A stretch of 64,000 nt of DNA from Desmodus rotundus (taxonomy: Eukaryota > Chordata > Mammalia > Chiroptera > Phyllostomidae), in assembly GCF_022682495.2 (NCBI RefSeq), contig NC_071398.1, positions 87,335,398 through 87,399,397 of the forward strand, in the 5' to 3' direction. Under the pieces are notes generated by a model. The model had not been told where the DNA came from and did no database searches. It saw only the letters and a program-made list of their open reading frames with translations. The position numbers were made by a program, and so were the translations under genes. Positions within the stretch are counted from its first letter, which is position 1. Each line of letters starts with the position of its first letter. Of the stretch, positions 37,665-48,870 are shown in pieces.

Positions 37665-39140
37665 ATTTGTCTGCTATTCATTCATTTGTTCATTCATTCA
37701 TCCCACAAATACTGAATTTCCACTACATACACCCTTTTAGTTTATGGAAATGCTGAATAGGATATGGCAGCCATATCCTCTCGTCTGCCATGAAACCAGG
37801 AGAGCAATTAAACTAGTAGCTGGAATAAATTGTGCTAGGGAAGTATATACTGCTATAGATGCAAATAACAAAAGATCCTGATACAGTCTAGGGGGTCAGG
37901 AATGGCTCCAAGAGGATGTCTAGTTTACCATGAGTAGGAAATACACTAGAGAAAGACTGGGAAACAGTGTTCTGGACAGAGACAGTAATAACTAATGAAT
38001 GAACAAAGGCAAAAGAAAGAGTGGCATTCAGTGAGAATGAAGAAGTGTTCAGGATGGCCCCCAAGGGTAGGCTGTGAGAGGGGTAGCAGCTAGAACTGAG
38101 GCTGAGCCAGTAGGCAGACGCTAGCACATAGGAGCCCTTTAAAGAGTTTGGACTTTATCCTAAATAAGAAGGGAGTCTGTTGAATAGCTTTATGCAAGAA
38201 AAATACTTGAGCGATTTGTTTTTGTTATGAGGAATGCCACCCACTGTGTGGAGAATACATTTGAGGGAGACGGACTTCATTAAGTTGGCAGGACTGGTGG
38301 GGAGGCTGCTGCTGTGATACAGATGACACCTCATGGGGCACAAGACCCCAGTGGTGACAGTGGGAATGGAGGGAAGTGAAGGAATTGAGAGAAGAGGCAA
38401 ATCAGCAAGACGTGGGGTTGATTTGATGAAAGATTGAGCGAAAAGAAGAATAAAGGATTATATTGAATTTCAACTTGGAAAAGTTAGTGGTTAATGGTTC
38501 TATTCACTGTGACAAGGAATAAAGAACAAACAGGTTTGAGAAGTTAAATGTTTTAATTTGGAGACATCCTGACTTGGAGATGCCTGGGAGTCATCTAAAG
38601 TGATGATGCTTAATAAGCAGTCCGTTATACAGATACCGAATTCAGTAGAGAGATTACACCTAGACTGTGGATTTGGGAGTCATCAGCAAGTAGATGGTAA
38701 TTGAAACAATTGGAAGATGCGATCATCCAGGGAAAGTGAGGAACAAAGATAGTTAGGAGGAGAGGAAGAGGAAACGAGCTCACAAAGTTGATGGAGGAGA
38801 ATTAGCCTGATTGGTAAGAGAACACCATGAGAGTATGCTGATTCGGAAACCGAGAGCAAAGACTGATTGGGAAAGAGGGTGTAGTCGGAGACAGATGCTG
38901 CCTGCTGCTCTACATACAGGTCAGCAAGTGTAAGGACAGAGAATGGTCCGCTGAATGCAATCACATGGGCGAGAGCAGCCCCAGCCGAGTTTAGAGGGCA
39001 GGGGACTGTAGTGCTCCATTCTCTTCCTTTCAGATCCCCTGGGCTCTGAGAGTTATGTGAAAGCCAGCTATACATGGAATCCAGGGGGAGGTCTCCTCTA
39101 TGAGTCAAGTGTATGAGCTGCAGGAACATTCACTGTCATC
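37665..39140 (-). repeat. L2 LINE 3' half, reversed, about 1.5 kb
   Basis: Opens with (CATT)-rich ATTCATTCATTTGTTCATTC, then AGAGTTTGGACTTTATCC, AGGACTGGTGGGGAGGCTGC, GAGATGCCTGGGAGTCATC, GATTTGGGAGTCATCAGCAAG and GGGAAAGTGAGG in the order of a reversed L2. This is the longest L2 remnant in the window; the minus-strand frames in it are broken. Confidence 0.65.
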
Positions 39141-39814
39141 CTTAAGGAGCTATTTTTGCTCAATTTGGGTCCCAGCGAAGTGGTGTGGATTGATTAGTTT
39201 TAGGGAGATGAGATACTTTTAAGTTATTGAAAGATTTTTTAAAAATAAAAATCCAATTAAAATGCTTTAATGCATAAAGATTAATTCTGAAATTTCTTTG
39301 AAAGCAGAAAAGAGCACCTTCAGAGTTTGAAGGTATCATTTGATCATGATTAAGAGACACGAATCTGTGCTTTAGGACACTGTGTTACCTGACCAAGAAT
39401 GAACTCATCACTATTCCGTAAGGTCAGGATTTCTTTTTAAGGAATAGGAATAAGAATTTTTTTCTTTATTTCAATGGCCTTGGTTTGGTTTTTAAAGGAC
39501 TCTCCTTGATTTTTCTCTTTTTTTTTCCTTCTTATTTTCGAGTTTTGAGTTTGGGCACTGTGTTCCTGAAATCCGGTATCATGAAGAATAGTAGAAAGAT
39601 GAGGGCAGGATAGGGAGAGACAGACAGCATGAGTGGTTTGGATAAACAGCCTCGGTGCATATTGTTATGTGTCAACTTTCATTTTTCCCAGGACCATAAG
39701 GAAATTCTCGCAGTTATCCTCAGCCTGATATAACCTGCTACAGGACGCATTTCCATATAGTGTGAATATTCCTGTACTCACCAAAAGTCGTTTTGTCCTT
39801 AGAATTAGTATGAT

Positions 39815-40033
39815 TTCACTGGTGAGACAGAGCACTATACGGGAGTTAGACCTCCCGGTTTGAATCCAGGCTCCGCTACATATACGTAGTGTGTCTTAAG
39901 GTTTGTAAGCTCTCTAGCTTCAGTTTCTCCTTCTGTGAAATGGGGACATAATAGAATTTCCCCACAGAGTTGTTATGACAATTAAATATTAAGAGTTTTT
40001 AAAAAAGCAATGGCCAGCACATAGCAGGCACTA
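39815..40033 (+). repeat. MIR SINE, 3' end cut by the mariner element
   Basis: GAGACAGAGCACTATACGGG, CCGGTTTGAATCCAGGCTCC, CTAGCTTCAGTTTCTCCTTCTGTGAAATGGGGACA, CACAGAGTTGTTATGACAATTAAAT and AGCACATAGCAGGCACTATA give an almost full MIR. The mariner begins right after. Confidence 0.8.
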
Positions 40034-40035
40034 TA

Positions 40036-40713
40036 TGAGGTCTGTCCAGAAGGTATCCAGCATGTAATATGAAAAATAGAGATATTTATTAAAGAAGACA
40101 CAAGATACAAGAAATATCGTACATAGGACAATGATGCCTTAGTCCCCTTCAAATTAGGCACATTGGGACCTCACACAGTTCTCCCAATCGCCATCAGCTG
40201 CTCCGTTGTGTTTTCCTGAATCTCATTGATGATCTGAAAACTCTTCCCTTTCAAAGGTGACTTTAGTTTTGGGAAAAGCCAGAAGTCACAGGGTGCCAAA
40301 TCTGGGCTGTAAGGGGCCTGAGTCATCTGGGTGATTCGATGTTTCACCAAAAAACTCTGCATGAGACGTGATGCGTAAGTGGGCACATTGTTGTGAAGAA
40401 ACTGTCAATCACCAGTTGCCCATAGTTGTGGCCTTCTGAATCATCCGAATAGTTTCCATGGAAGAATGTTCAAACTTAACGCAAAATGTGATGCAGATTC
40501 TTTGCCCTACTCAGTCATTTTGAATGTGACAGCCACACAGTACACACACTCACTCAATGGCATCTCCCACCCCCACTGATTAGTACAGTGAGGCCGTCAT
40601 TGTTCACATGTGCTCATTCCAGTCCACTCTCCTTGGCTGCCAGGTTACATTGATGTCATGCAAGCCATTCTCGTTATATTAACAATGACTCGTCTTTATC
40701 CAGACTGAGCTCA
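40036..40713 (-). mobile_element. Mariner-family transposon, internally deleted (about 680 bp)
   Basis: Ends TGAGGTCTGTCCAGAAGG (40036 onward) and the reverse complement of CCAGACTGAGCTCA (40700-40713) are imperfect inverted repeats, with TA beside the left end. Between them on the minus strand is a recognisable transposase C-terminal part (separate entry). Intact mariners are about 1.3 kb and encode about 345 residues, so roughly half is missing. Insertion in or beside the MIR dates it as younger than the MIR. Confidence 0.7.
40171..40386 (-). pseudogene. Mariner transposase fragment (DD34D catalytic domain, C-terminal part)
   Basis: About 71 open codons contain YSPDLAPCDFWLFPKLK, the signature around the third catalytic aspartate of mariner DD34D transposases, followed by KGKSFQ and NEIQENTTEQL. 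Just upstream in the same frame the codons read HNNVPTY where the family has an HDN-type second-aspartate motif, so that catalytic Asp is now Asn. A TGA lies shortly before it. The N-terminal HTH region is not recognisable. The gene is dead: truncated, mutated at the active site, and without a start codon. The call to mariner is firm; the subfamily is not. Confidence 0.85.
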
Positions 40714-41374
40714 TCATGTACATACAAAATTTCACTCTATCCCATGGCATAGACCTATTTGTTTGTTTATTTTTCTTACATATGTATTTATAAATATTAA
40801 ATATTCTCCCTGGGTATTGAGACAAATGTATTCATGCACTAGTTAGAATCACCTTGAGGATCATCCAGTACGCCCAGCACATTTTGCAAAACCATCCTCA
40901 TTTGACATAGACCTGTTTTAAAAATGAGAGTCCTTTTTATTCTGAGTGAATGTTTATTGAGTCATATGTTAAATTCATTATATTTTACAATATTTTCCAG
41001 TTGTATAACAAGTGTAAGATAAACATAAACATTCTTTCACCTTGGCCTGCCTTTGTCAGATAAAATACATCACCTGCCGCGTAAGTCAAGGGTTAGGCAA
41101 TCCATTGCATTTCTGGTGTGACATGCAAAGAGACCTCAGGCCGTGCTGCCACTGGAGTCTTAGAACCTGTGGATTATATTCCAGGGCAAAGTGTCCCCTT
41201 GTTGAAATTCTGCATGTCTTATTCCGTATCTGGCACTCACCTTTAAGCTCTTAAAGTACGCTTGGCAAGCCGTATTGTCATCACTAATCTCATTGTCATA
41301 ATTGATAATGTATAGTTTCTTACACTTAATGCACACACATATCACTTGTCTCTTCTGCAAAACAATTTATTATC

Positions 41375-41470
41375 ATCCTTATTTCATAGATGAGGAATCC
41401 GAAGCTCAAAAAAGGTACAATTGCTTGCCTGTGGTCACCCAGAATGTGAGTGATAGAGCTGGAACTGGAA
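41375..41470 (-). repeat. MIR fragment, reversed
   Basis: TTTCATAGATGAGGAATCCGAAGCTC, TTGCCTGTGGTCACCCAGAATG and GATAGAGCTGGAACTGGAAGG match the reversed MIR core. Confidence 0.65.
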
Positions 41471-42209
41471 GGTCTCATCCCTCCTCCTCACCTCTGCTAA
41501 GCTTCTCCCTCCCCGGTTTCTCACTTTTTCCGCTACAGCCCTCATGACTTCCAGAGCTAACCTTTCCACCCTTGGGGATGCTGGAGAAATTAGGAAAAAC
41601 ATGTCCCCCAAAGTGGATAAGAATACCAGACGCTTCCAGAGATTGAGTGCCATTAAAGATAAGAAATTAAAGAACGTTATGGACTCAGACAAGTCTGAGC
41701 TTCCCTTGCGGTCAGTCTTCTCCTAATTTGCAGGAATCACTAATTTGTAGAAGCGCTTGGCCTTGTAGGAACCTTTGTGCGTGTGTCATTAGCGCGACCC
41801 AAGGGATCACAGTGACTTTGTGAAAACTTGCTTCTTGAGAAAATTCAGATCAAGTCTAAGGAAGGTTTCTGTTCTTTGCCCAATTTATCATGACCACTTA
41901 AACTTCCAATTGCAATTATTAACATACTTAAAGAATTTTCTAGGCAGGTGCCAATAGTCAGATGCTCTTTTCTGTGAAAAGACAGAGGTCACCAGAGTGT
42001 CCAGAAAGAGGAAACACCGGGGCTACCGAAAACTCTGAGTTTGAAAACAGTGGGAATTAGGGGGAAATTTCAGTGTCCTCCAAATCTGCAAATATTCATC
42101 TTTCGAACCAGCATTTCTACTTCTAGCAGTACTTGGACACATTAGCAAAGATGTGGATGCAAGAACATTCACTGAAGTTTTATTGTCAATAGCAAAAAAA
42201 AAAAATAAC

Positions 42210-42226
42210 AACAACAACAACAAAAA
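42210..42226. repeat. (AAC)n short microsatellite
   Basis: About five AAC units after an A10 run. Confidence 0.85.
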
Positions 42227-42244
42227 CCACCCCAAAGTCCATCC

Positions 42245-42373
42245 TGTGGACTCCACCCTCATGAATTAATCACCTCTCAGAGGCCCCACCTCCCCATACC
42301 ATCACCTTTGGGGTTGGAATTTCAACACAGGAATATCATCATAGGGTTGGGGTGCTAACATTCAGACTGTAGC
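42245..42373 (-). repeat. MaLR-type LTR fragment, reversed
   Basis: CACCCTCATGAATTAATCACC, GAGGCCCCACCTCCCCATACCATCACC, GGGGTTGGAATTTCAACACAGG and ACATTCAGACTGTAGCA correspond to the reversed start of an MST/MLT1-type LTR. Confidence 0.65.
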
Positions 42374-42484
42374 AGAAACCATCAGTTATACTCCTCATAT
42401 CAAAGTTTAAAACAAAAATCAACAGAGATTAAAACAACAAAATGGGAACAGAACTATAGTTATTGGCTTAAAAAATGAGCTCAG

Positions 42485-42691
42485 CCCTGGCTGGTGTGGC
42501 TCAGTGGATTGAGCGCCAGCCTGTGAACCAAAGGATCGTGGGTTCAATTCCCAGTCAGGGCACGTGCCTGGGTTGCGGGCCAGGTCCCCAGTAGGGGGTG
42601 TGCAAGAGGCAACCACACATTGATTTTTCTCTCCCTCTCTTCCCCTCTCTCTATAAATAAATAGATAAATAAAACCTTAAACATTTTTTTT
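42485..42691 (+). mobile_element. VES-type bat SINE, best preserved copy
   Basis: CCCTGGCTGGTGTGGCTCAG head with A box TGGCTCAGTGG (42497-42507), B box GGTTCAATTCC (42541-42551), GGGCACGTGCCTGGGTTGCGGGCC body, CT-rich segment and an AAATAAATAGATAAATAAAACC tail. Flanking AAATGAGCTCAG (42473-42484) and AAATGAGTGCAG (42692-42703) are the target duplication with two mismatches. Confidence 0.93.
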
Positions 42692-43059
42692 AAATGAGTG
42701 CAGTGGGGCTTCCTAGGCCAAAAGCAGAAAAGCCAGACACAGAGGGAATGGGGGATTGTTCCACAGTAGGGGATGCTCCTAGCAGCCAGTCTAGAGTGTT
42801 GAAGCCTAGTTGGTTAAGGAAGGGATTATAACGTTTTCCAGGGGGTTAGTCATTGTTCTATTTAAGTCACAAGAGTGCAGACATAAGATTATAGAGGTCA
42901 GAGAAAACATTATGCACCCGCTTAAGCCTTGGCAGTATTCTTTTCTTTAACCCTTGAAAGGCAAGCCCACAGCGATAACTGCAGAGGCTCTTAAAGAGGG
43001 CGAAGACCTTTAGCCCAGCCGTCCTGGTAGGTGTGTGTTGTGCAGATAGATGCCTGTTC

Positions 43060-43125
43060 TGTATATACAGCTGAGGAAATGAGAGCTCAGACAGGCCAAG
43101 TGCCCAACTTCAGCAGTTCCACAGG
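43060..43125 (-). repeat. MIR fragment, reversed
   Basis: ACAGCTGAGGAAATGAGAGCTCAGACAGG and AAGTGCCCAACTTCAGC resemble the reversed MIR core. Short. Confidence 0.45.
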
Positions 43126-43815
43126 CATGTGCTGAGAAACCATTCCTTGGACTTACTCATTCTCTAAAATGGGCCTCAAAATGGACATGCTGGCCCTCAT
43201 TTGCTTCCCCTGAAGGCAGCACCAAGATACTCTAGTGTTTATGTAGTAAGCAGAGGTTTCCTAAGTGAGCACTATGGGGCTGCATACAAAGTTCCTGCAC
43301 ACACCACTTCTGGTATCCAACACCCGAATTTACACCCCACGCAAGCAGCTTCCGTGCTGTCAGAACCGGCTGGGCCACCTGGGGTCCCAGTCCGGGCTTT
43401 TATTCTGCCCTGCTGCTTCTACTGCCTTGTCTGTATCCAAAGGCTTCTTGAATTGCAGGTGAAAAAAAAAATCACACCAAGTTTTAAAAGGTTAGAGAAA
43501 GCTTTTCTCTTTATAGCTTCAGAAGTTGCAACGACAGGATTCGTGCACAAAAACAAACACATTTTGTACCTTTTGTATAATCTGATTGCAAGAGCTTACG
43601 TTCACAGATTCCTTTTTAGAGCTGTATCTAGGTAAAATGCCGTTTTGCTGCGCACACCTGACCTTATTACACCAACTCTCAGACCTCCAGTGTGACAACA
43701 GGCCAGTGTTCTGTTTAAACCGTCCCCCCACCAAAGCCAACGATCGGAAGGTAAAGCGCACACGTTGACCGTCCTGTTGGTTTCTCTTTGCCTTGTCTCT
43801 GCCTGTGTGCTCCAG

Positions 43816-44133
43816 GTGGGAGAGTTCAGAGCCCATGCTGCTGAGTGGACAGCCAACGTCACGGCCGAGTTCAAGGAAACCAGGAGGCGGCTGAGTGTGG
43901 AGATTTATGACAAGTTCCAGCGTGCCACCTCCATTAAGCGGAAGCTCTCCGCAGAACTGGCTGGGAACCACAACCAGGAGCTGACCCCTTGCAGGAGGAC
44001 CCTGTCCGTGAACCACCTGGCCAGCGAGAGGGATGTCTTGCCTCCTTTACTGAAAACTGAAAGTATCTATTTGAACGGATTGACGCCACACTGTGCAGGC
44101 GAGGAAATTGCTGTTATTGAGAATATTAAATAG
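43816..44133 (+). CDS. KCNK2: KCNK2 terminal coding exon: cytoplasmic tail and stop
   Basis: Starts after CTCCAG (acceptor AG 43814-43815) with [11 protein letters not shown] and ends ENIK-TAG, giving 105 residues plus stop. The tail is the regulatory region for phospholipid, AKAP and kinase control of the channel. Visible kinase motifs are RRRLS with Ser at 43894-43896 (Ser333, PKA), KRKLS with Ser at 43948-43950 (Ser351, PKG) and RRTLS with Ser at 44005-44007. The site assignments for 333 and 351 come from TREK-1 literature; the third is only a motif match. GCC at 44020-44022 encodes Ala where I recall Thr in human. The ending AVIENIK is diagnostic of TREK-1 rather than TREK-2, whose tail is longer and different. 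There is no frameshift or premature stop. Confidence 0.97.
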   Translation: MGEFRAHAAEWTANVTAEFKETRRRLSVEIYDKFQRATSIKRKLSAELAGNHNQELTPCRRTLSVNHLASERDVLPPLLKTESIYLNGLTPHCAGEEIAVIENIK

Positions 44134-45027
44134 CCTTCTCTTCGAAGAGCCTTAGGCATAGCCATAGGTGAGGACTTCTAGACGCTCTTTAAGACTGTTG
44201 CTGGTAGCGTTTCTAAAGTTGTGCATGAACTCCAAAGGGGGGAAAAAGAGATACACGCATCATCACGGCCATCTACCATCGAGAGGATTTGGAATTCTGA
44301 GCCAGCACTATCTTTGTGATGATGCTTATTGAGCGGTCCACTTGCTTTGACCAGTGGAATAAAACAAGCAATGTCTGATGCCTTTTTGTGCCCAGACTGT
44401 TTTCCTTCCTTTTCCCTAATGTGCCATAAGGCTTCAGAGTGAATTATAATTGTTCCTGGTAATAATGTAGCTTCGAGGGACCGGTCCTTAACTTTTCAGG
44501 GTCTACCTAACTGAGCCTAGATATGGACCACTTATGGGAGACAACGTTTCTGTTTGTAAATGGCAAGGGATTCTTACGCAGCCTTTTACCTAAGAAATTT
44601 TCTGTCAGTGCCTTATCTGAGGAAGAAACAGAACCTCTCTAGCTAATGTGTGGTTTCTCCTTCCCCGCCCCACCCCTAGGCTCACCTGCAGTCCTTTACC
44701 CCACGACTCCCATTTGAATACCATCCCTTGCTGGAAACAGCGTGTAAATGACTGAAGTGATGATTCCCGAAGAAGGAGTTGATGCCAAGTTAGATGGACA
44801 TGGAAGCCACACTCAGAAACCCTAGTGTGAAAGGCACTGCAGAGGAAGGAGGTGCCCAGATGGCCCTTCTGAGTATTTATTTGACTCAGGTACCAGCGGT
44901 ACATATATCCAGTGTAATTATTACCCAGCCGGTAAAATTGGCTGCTCCCAGTCTCTTTTTCCCTGGCAGTATTTGGAATTTATCATTTATTAATAACTAT
45001 ACATTTTTAAAGGTGGAAGAAGAAAAT

Positions 45028-45060
45028 CCATATATATATATACATATATATATATATATG
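45028..45060. repeat. (TA)n microsatellite in the KCNK2 3' UTR
   Basis: TATATATATATACATATATATATATATATG, transcribed as part of the 3' UTR if the distal poly(A) site or the one at 45176 is used. Confidence 0.9.
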
Positions 45061-45175
45061 ATAGTGCAGAAGAGAACTGTAAACAATGGATATTACTGGA
45101 GGCAACTTAGGACGATTGGTGTGAATTGCCATTCTGATGAGAAGAGAGCAAACCAGTGTGTTACGAGCACTTGCT

Positions 45176-45181
45176 AATAAA
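45176..45181 (+). promoter_or_regulatory. Candidate proximal KCNK2 polyadenylation signal AATAAA
   Basis: AATAAA within TTGCTAATAAACG about 1.04 kb after the stop. A TTTGCTTTTTGTTGT stretch follows at about 20 bases, as expected of a downstream U/GU-rich element. Use of this site would give a shorter 3' UTR. A third hexamer lies at 44358-44363 (GGAATAAAAC), only 225 bases after the stop. Confidence 0.5.
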
Positions 45182-45969
45182 CGTTATACTGCCAGCATTG
45201 ATTTGCTTTTTGTTGTATAAAAGGCTTTTATGATTTTCTTTCCTTAGGTGACATTTGCCAGACAGGGGGAGGAGAGGCAGCAGGCAGGGCTGGGCACAGG
45301 CCTGGCCTTCCATGGGTGTCCGTCTGGAGTTGTGATTGAAGTTGAAACTGGGACCACTGTGATTTTGCCTAAGGAGATTGCAGACTGTAGGCATAACTCT
45401 GACATTAGAGAAAAAGCTGTTATAGCACAATGTACACCTTGAGAGGGTTTTTTTTTTTTTTAATAGAAAAGGCTGATAATCCTTTTTAGTTTAATTTTAT
45501 AGCCTGTAACTCTTTGGATGTTCCCAAAATTTAGAAGAAATTCAGTAAAAGCACCTACTAGATTGCTACTCTTTCTTTTATTTTCATACTGAGATCTGCT
45601 GTACATTGTATATATAATTTTGAAAAAGCAGAAAGAAAACGATTTCCCTCCATGTAATTACAAAACATTTCTCCTACTATTGGGGGGGTATCTAAATAAG
45701 TGGCATTCGTATTCGTCTTAATAAAAAAGCCCAGAATCTTAAATAAAAACAACTTAATAGATGCTTATTTTCCAAAATTTAAATTTAAGCTAAAATTGTA
45801 AATATTCAATTAACTTGTCAAAGGTACTTTTATAAACTTAAAAAATTCTAACTGAAATTTTAGAAGGTCAGGCTCTTTTAGAAAGAAAGCTACATCCATT
45901 TCCTCAGTAACGGTTCTGGAAGTTCGTATGGTGGGTTGCACCATGTATAAACTGTGAATTGCACTGACA

Positions 45970-45975
45970 AATAAA
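45970..45975 (+). promoter_or_regulatory. Candidate distal KCNK2 polyadenylation signal AATAAA
   Basis: Canonical AATAAA inside GACAAATAAAGTTTG, about 1.84 kb after the stop codon and followed within 30 bases by TGTAATGAAAG and then TTTCTGAGTC. It looks like the best mRNA end signal. Another AATAAA lies at 46111-46116 but has no clear downstream GU-rich element. Confidence 0.55.
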
Positions 45976-46659
45976 GTTTGTAATGAAAGTCAGCACTTTC
46001 TGAGTCTCCTGCTTGCTGCTGAGAGTTTAGATTTGATTCTGACTAAGTAGAACGCCAGCGTGTCTCTTTCTATGCTGAATTATTCTGCGGCTCCTTCATT
46101 CAAAATTTTCAATAAATATTTTTGATGCAGCATTACTACCCCTGTTAAACGTACGTAATGGTTTTTTTTCTGATGGCTGTTAGTTAAAAGTCAATATCCT
46201 GAAGTTTCATTTTTGAAATATTTTAAATAGCATATACATTTGAGATAGATTTTTATTAAATTATGATGTATCAGTACCTTATTTTATCATTATTAGATCT
46301 TGTCTCGACACTGAAGTCATCTGAATGCTGAGCACAGGCACCTGAGGAGTGCTTCTCGTAAGAAAAAAAATTATCCTGGTAGTGTCGAGGCCCAAAGATG
46401 GTAGCTGCCCACCCACCTTCTAGACCTCATCTGCCAAATATTTGGATGATATACCTGGTCGGTATCTTCCGTAAATTTATTTATTCATTCCCAAGCAACT
46501 TGATGCTCAGTAAATATCCTAAAAGTGGTCCTCCACATCATCCTTAGGATGGGGGAAATCTAAAAATAGCATGCACATTATATCAGTTTTGCTTTCTCAA
46601 GCTTTATTTTACTTCTTGTAGAGAACACTGATGATGATTTTTACAGAGTTCTCTAGTGT

Positions 46660-46698
46660 GCTTGTTTCTTTTCTTTTCTTTTTTCTTTTTTTTTTCTT
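46660..46698. repeat. T/C-rich low-complexity tract
   Basis: Imperfect TTTTC repeats followed by a T run. Confidence 0.7.
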
Positions 46699-47989
46699 TA
46701 CTGGGCCAGTTTAAGAGTGAGTAGCTTTGCCCTGAAGGATATTTGGAAAAAAGAGTTACGTGCTAGAACCAGCAAAGACCTGGAACTCTCTGATCTGAAA
46801 TCTTAGACCCGAATTCTGGACAAGGCTCCCTGTCCACCTTACAACAAATGTAAAAGTGATTATTTTGGAGTTCTTTCCATTTATTTCATAAATCTATACT
46901 TTGCTCCATAGCTCATGTCACACAGCCAATTTGTCAATGTTATTTCACTCTTACAATACAGGAAGGAGTGAAATTTCTAAAGCAAGAAAAAATGGAATCT
47001 TTTACGTCTTGGCCCTTCAAAAACAATGGGGAAGCAGCGTGGAGGACTTTGGTTTCTCGTATTTTAAGGAACGTGGGACGAATAAAAAAGGCTGACTCCC
47101 TCTTTAGTCTGTGTAAAAAAAGTATAGAATTCTTTGATTCTTAAGGTTAGGAGTTCAAACAGAGGAAGGGAAGTTTTAGATGGAATACCAAAACCCAAAA
47201 AATTTAGACATTCTGAAGACATGAGATAGATATTTATGCCTAAGAACTGGAGGCCTCGATCAACTTTTGTTTTCCTTTTTAAAGAAATGTTTGCTGTTCT
47301 AGTAAAATCAAAACTTATTTGTGGTTTGCATTCCTTATTAAAGTGTTAGTATAAATTTGCTTATGTGTGAAGTAAAAAATGTCTCTATTTGAATACTCAT
47401 AACTCCATTAAAACTAATACATGATTTTGGCTTCAGCATGGTTTACTTAAATGTCCTTTTATAGTGAAACTTCCTGGCCTCTCACTTCTGCGTGCGTTGG
47501 TTCCGAGATGGCAAGGAGTAAACAACTCCTTTTGATAGGAACTCTTGAGAGTAATTCACTGTGATCATCTTAATAAAGGGAAGCTTTGTAAGCTCCACAT
47601 GCCTTCTTCCCACCCCTCTCGAAGGTTTATACAGCTTTTGTTTCTCACGTGATACCTCCCCGCTGATCTCAAAGGCCCCTTCCTAATATACAGGGATTAG
47701 TTCCAATGGCCAGGAATTTTGACTCTGCTGTTTGTTTGACTTAATACCACGTGTTCACTAAGCCCAAATTCTTACTATTTCTACTATTCATAAAGCAAAT
47801 TGTTATTTTCCAGTATTCACATTATAAAGTATATTCACTGTATTATGTATTTTTCAATTTACAATTTTTTTTTTTACTTTTCTTTTGTCATTCCTTTCCA
47901 AAGTATTTCTTCTGTACATCCACCAAAAACTCATCGCTCTTTCTCTGTTGCATTCTTAGACTTGGGTTTCCCTTTGGGCTCCACATCCA

Positions 47990-48870
47990 TCTAGCTAGCT
48001 CCCATTAGTTATCTCCACTTCTCAAAGGCCCTTCAACATATCTGAGACCTGCATAGTATTTCCCCAGACCGGGCCCTCCTTTGATGTCACTTATTTCGGC
48101 AGATGACACCACCATCCGTCAGGTTGAGAAAGTCATCCTTTATGTTTCCTTCGTTCCTTCAAGCCCACACCCACCTATCACCGAGCCCTGTGGACTTGCA
48201 TCCTGAAAGTCTGGAATGTATACACAGCCATTATCTTAATCCAAGCCACCACCACATCTCACCTTCTACTCTGACTGCTTTTGTATCATTCTCTGCACCT
48301 GTCATTGATGAAGAGTGGTCTTTTGAATGTGCAAATCCGATTGTGTTACCCTCCAGTTTGTATCCACGAATCGTCTTTCATTTTTTAGGAGTAGGACTAT
48401 AGTCTTTCACATGGCCTTCTTTTCATTTCCCTTATGCCGTCCTTTCCAGGCTCATCTTGTATTACTCCCTGATGCTCTATAGTCCAACCTCACCAGATTT
48501 CTCTCTTTGATCACAAGGTTATGCTGATGCTGTTCCCTTTGCCTGGAATACTTGCTTTCCTTTCGCTCCTCAACTTTGCTCACCTAACAAACTCCTACGC
48601 ATCCTTCAGAACCCAACTCAAGTATCAGTTTCTCTGATAAGCCTTCCCTGATAAAAATTCAGGTACCTTCATAATATACTTTATAAAACCCTGTTTCCCT
48701 AAGGTCATGATTAGATATTCATCACTCTTCTTATTTGATTATTATCTGTCTTTCCCGCTAGAATGTAATTCATTGGTTTTAACTTACTATGTTATTTCCA
48801 AACACTAGCAAAGTACAATAGTAGATGCTCAAAAAATACATGCTGAACAGATGAATGAAGATGAAAACAG
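47990..48870 (+). repeat. L2 LINE 3' portion, about 0.9 kb
   Basis: ATCTCCACTTCTCAAAGGCCC, GATGACACCACCATCCGTCAGG, CTTAATCCAAGCCACCACCAC, GCTGTTCCCTTTGCCTGGAATAC, GCATCCTTCAGAACCCAACTCAAG, AAGCCTTCCCTGA and AGTAGATGCTCAAAAAATACATGCTGAA run in L2 sense order to its 3' terminus. Confidence 0.75.

Larger units (their letters stand above)
14994..43815 (+). other. KCNK2: KCNK2 intron, 28.8 kb
   Basis: Longest intron in the window, between the M4 exon and the tail exon. It is repeat-rich: MLT1, MIR, L2, L1M, two VES SINEs, mariner and Tigger DNA elements and several microsatellites. I see nothing nameable in 14994-16130, 16530-18630, 21550-23690, 23780-25140, 28030-29840, 30010-31880, 32100-32860, 33330-34600 and 35820-37660. 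No in-frame alternative exon is evident. Confidence 0.88.
44134..45995 (+). other. KCNK2: KCNK2 3' untranslated region
   Basis: Sequence after the TAG stop has no repeat I recognise until a TA microsatellite at 45028-45060. It contains three AATAAA hexamers and T-rich stretches. I place the main end just after the hexamer at 45970, because GTTTGTAATG and TG-rich sequence follow it. That gives a 3' UTR of about 1.86 kb. The end point is inferred, and shorter forms ending after 45176 are equally possible. Confidence 0.65.

Noticed and set aside
38683..39129. 148-codon minus-strand frame
   Set aside because: Lies in a reversed L2 remnant and does not resemble the L2 proteins or any cellular protein I recognise.
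43201..43635. 144-codon plus-strand frame close before the last exon
   Set aside because: Ends before the real acceptor at 43815 and shows no family resemblance. Upstream is ordinary intron.
43519..44016. 165-codon minus-strand frame overlapping the last KCNK2 exon
   Set aside because: Antisense shadow of a GC-richer coding exon. No recognisable protein and no splice or promoter evidence.
420..44133. Identity as KCNK10 (TREK-2) or KCNK4 (TRAAK)
   Set aside because: The pore and helices are similar in the family, but the C-terminal tail with [21 protein letters not shown] and the AVIENIK end is that of TREK-1 as I know it.
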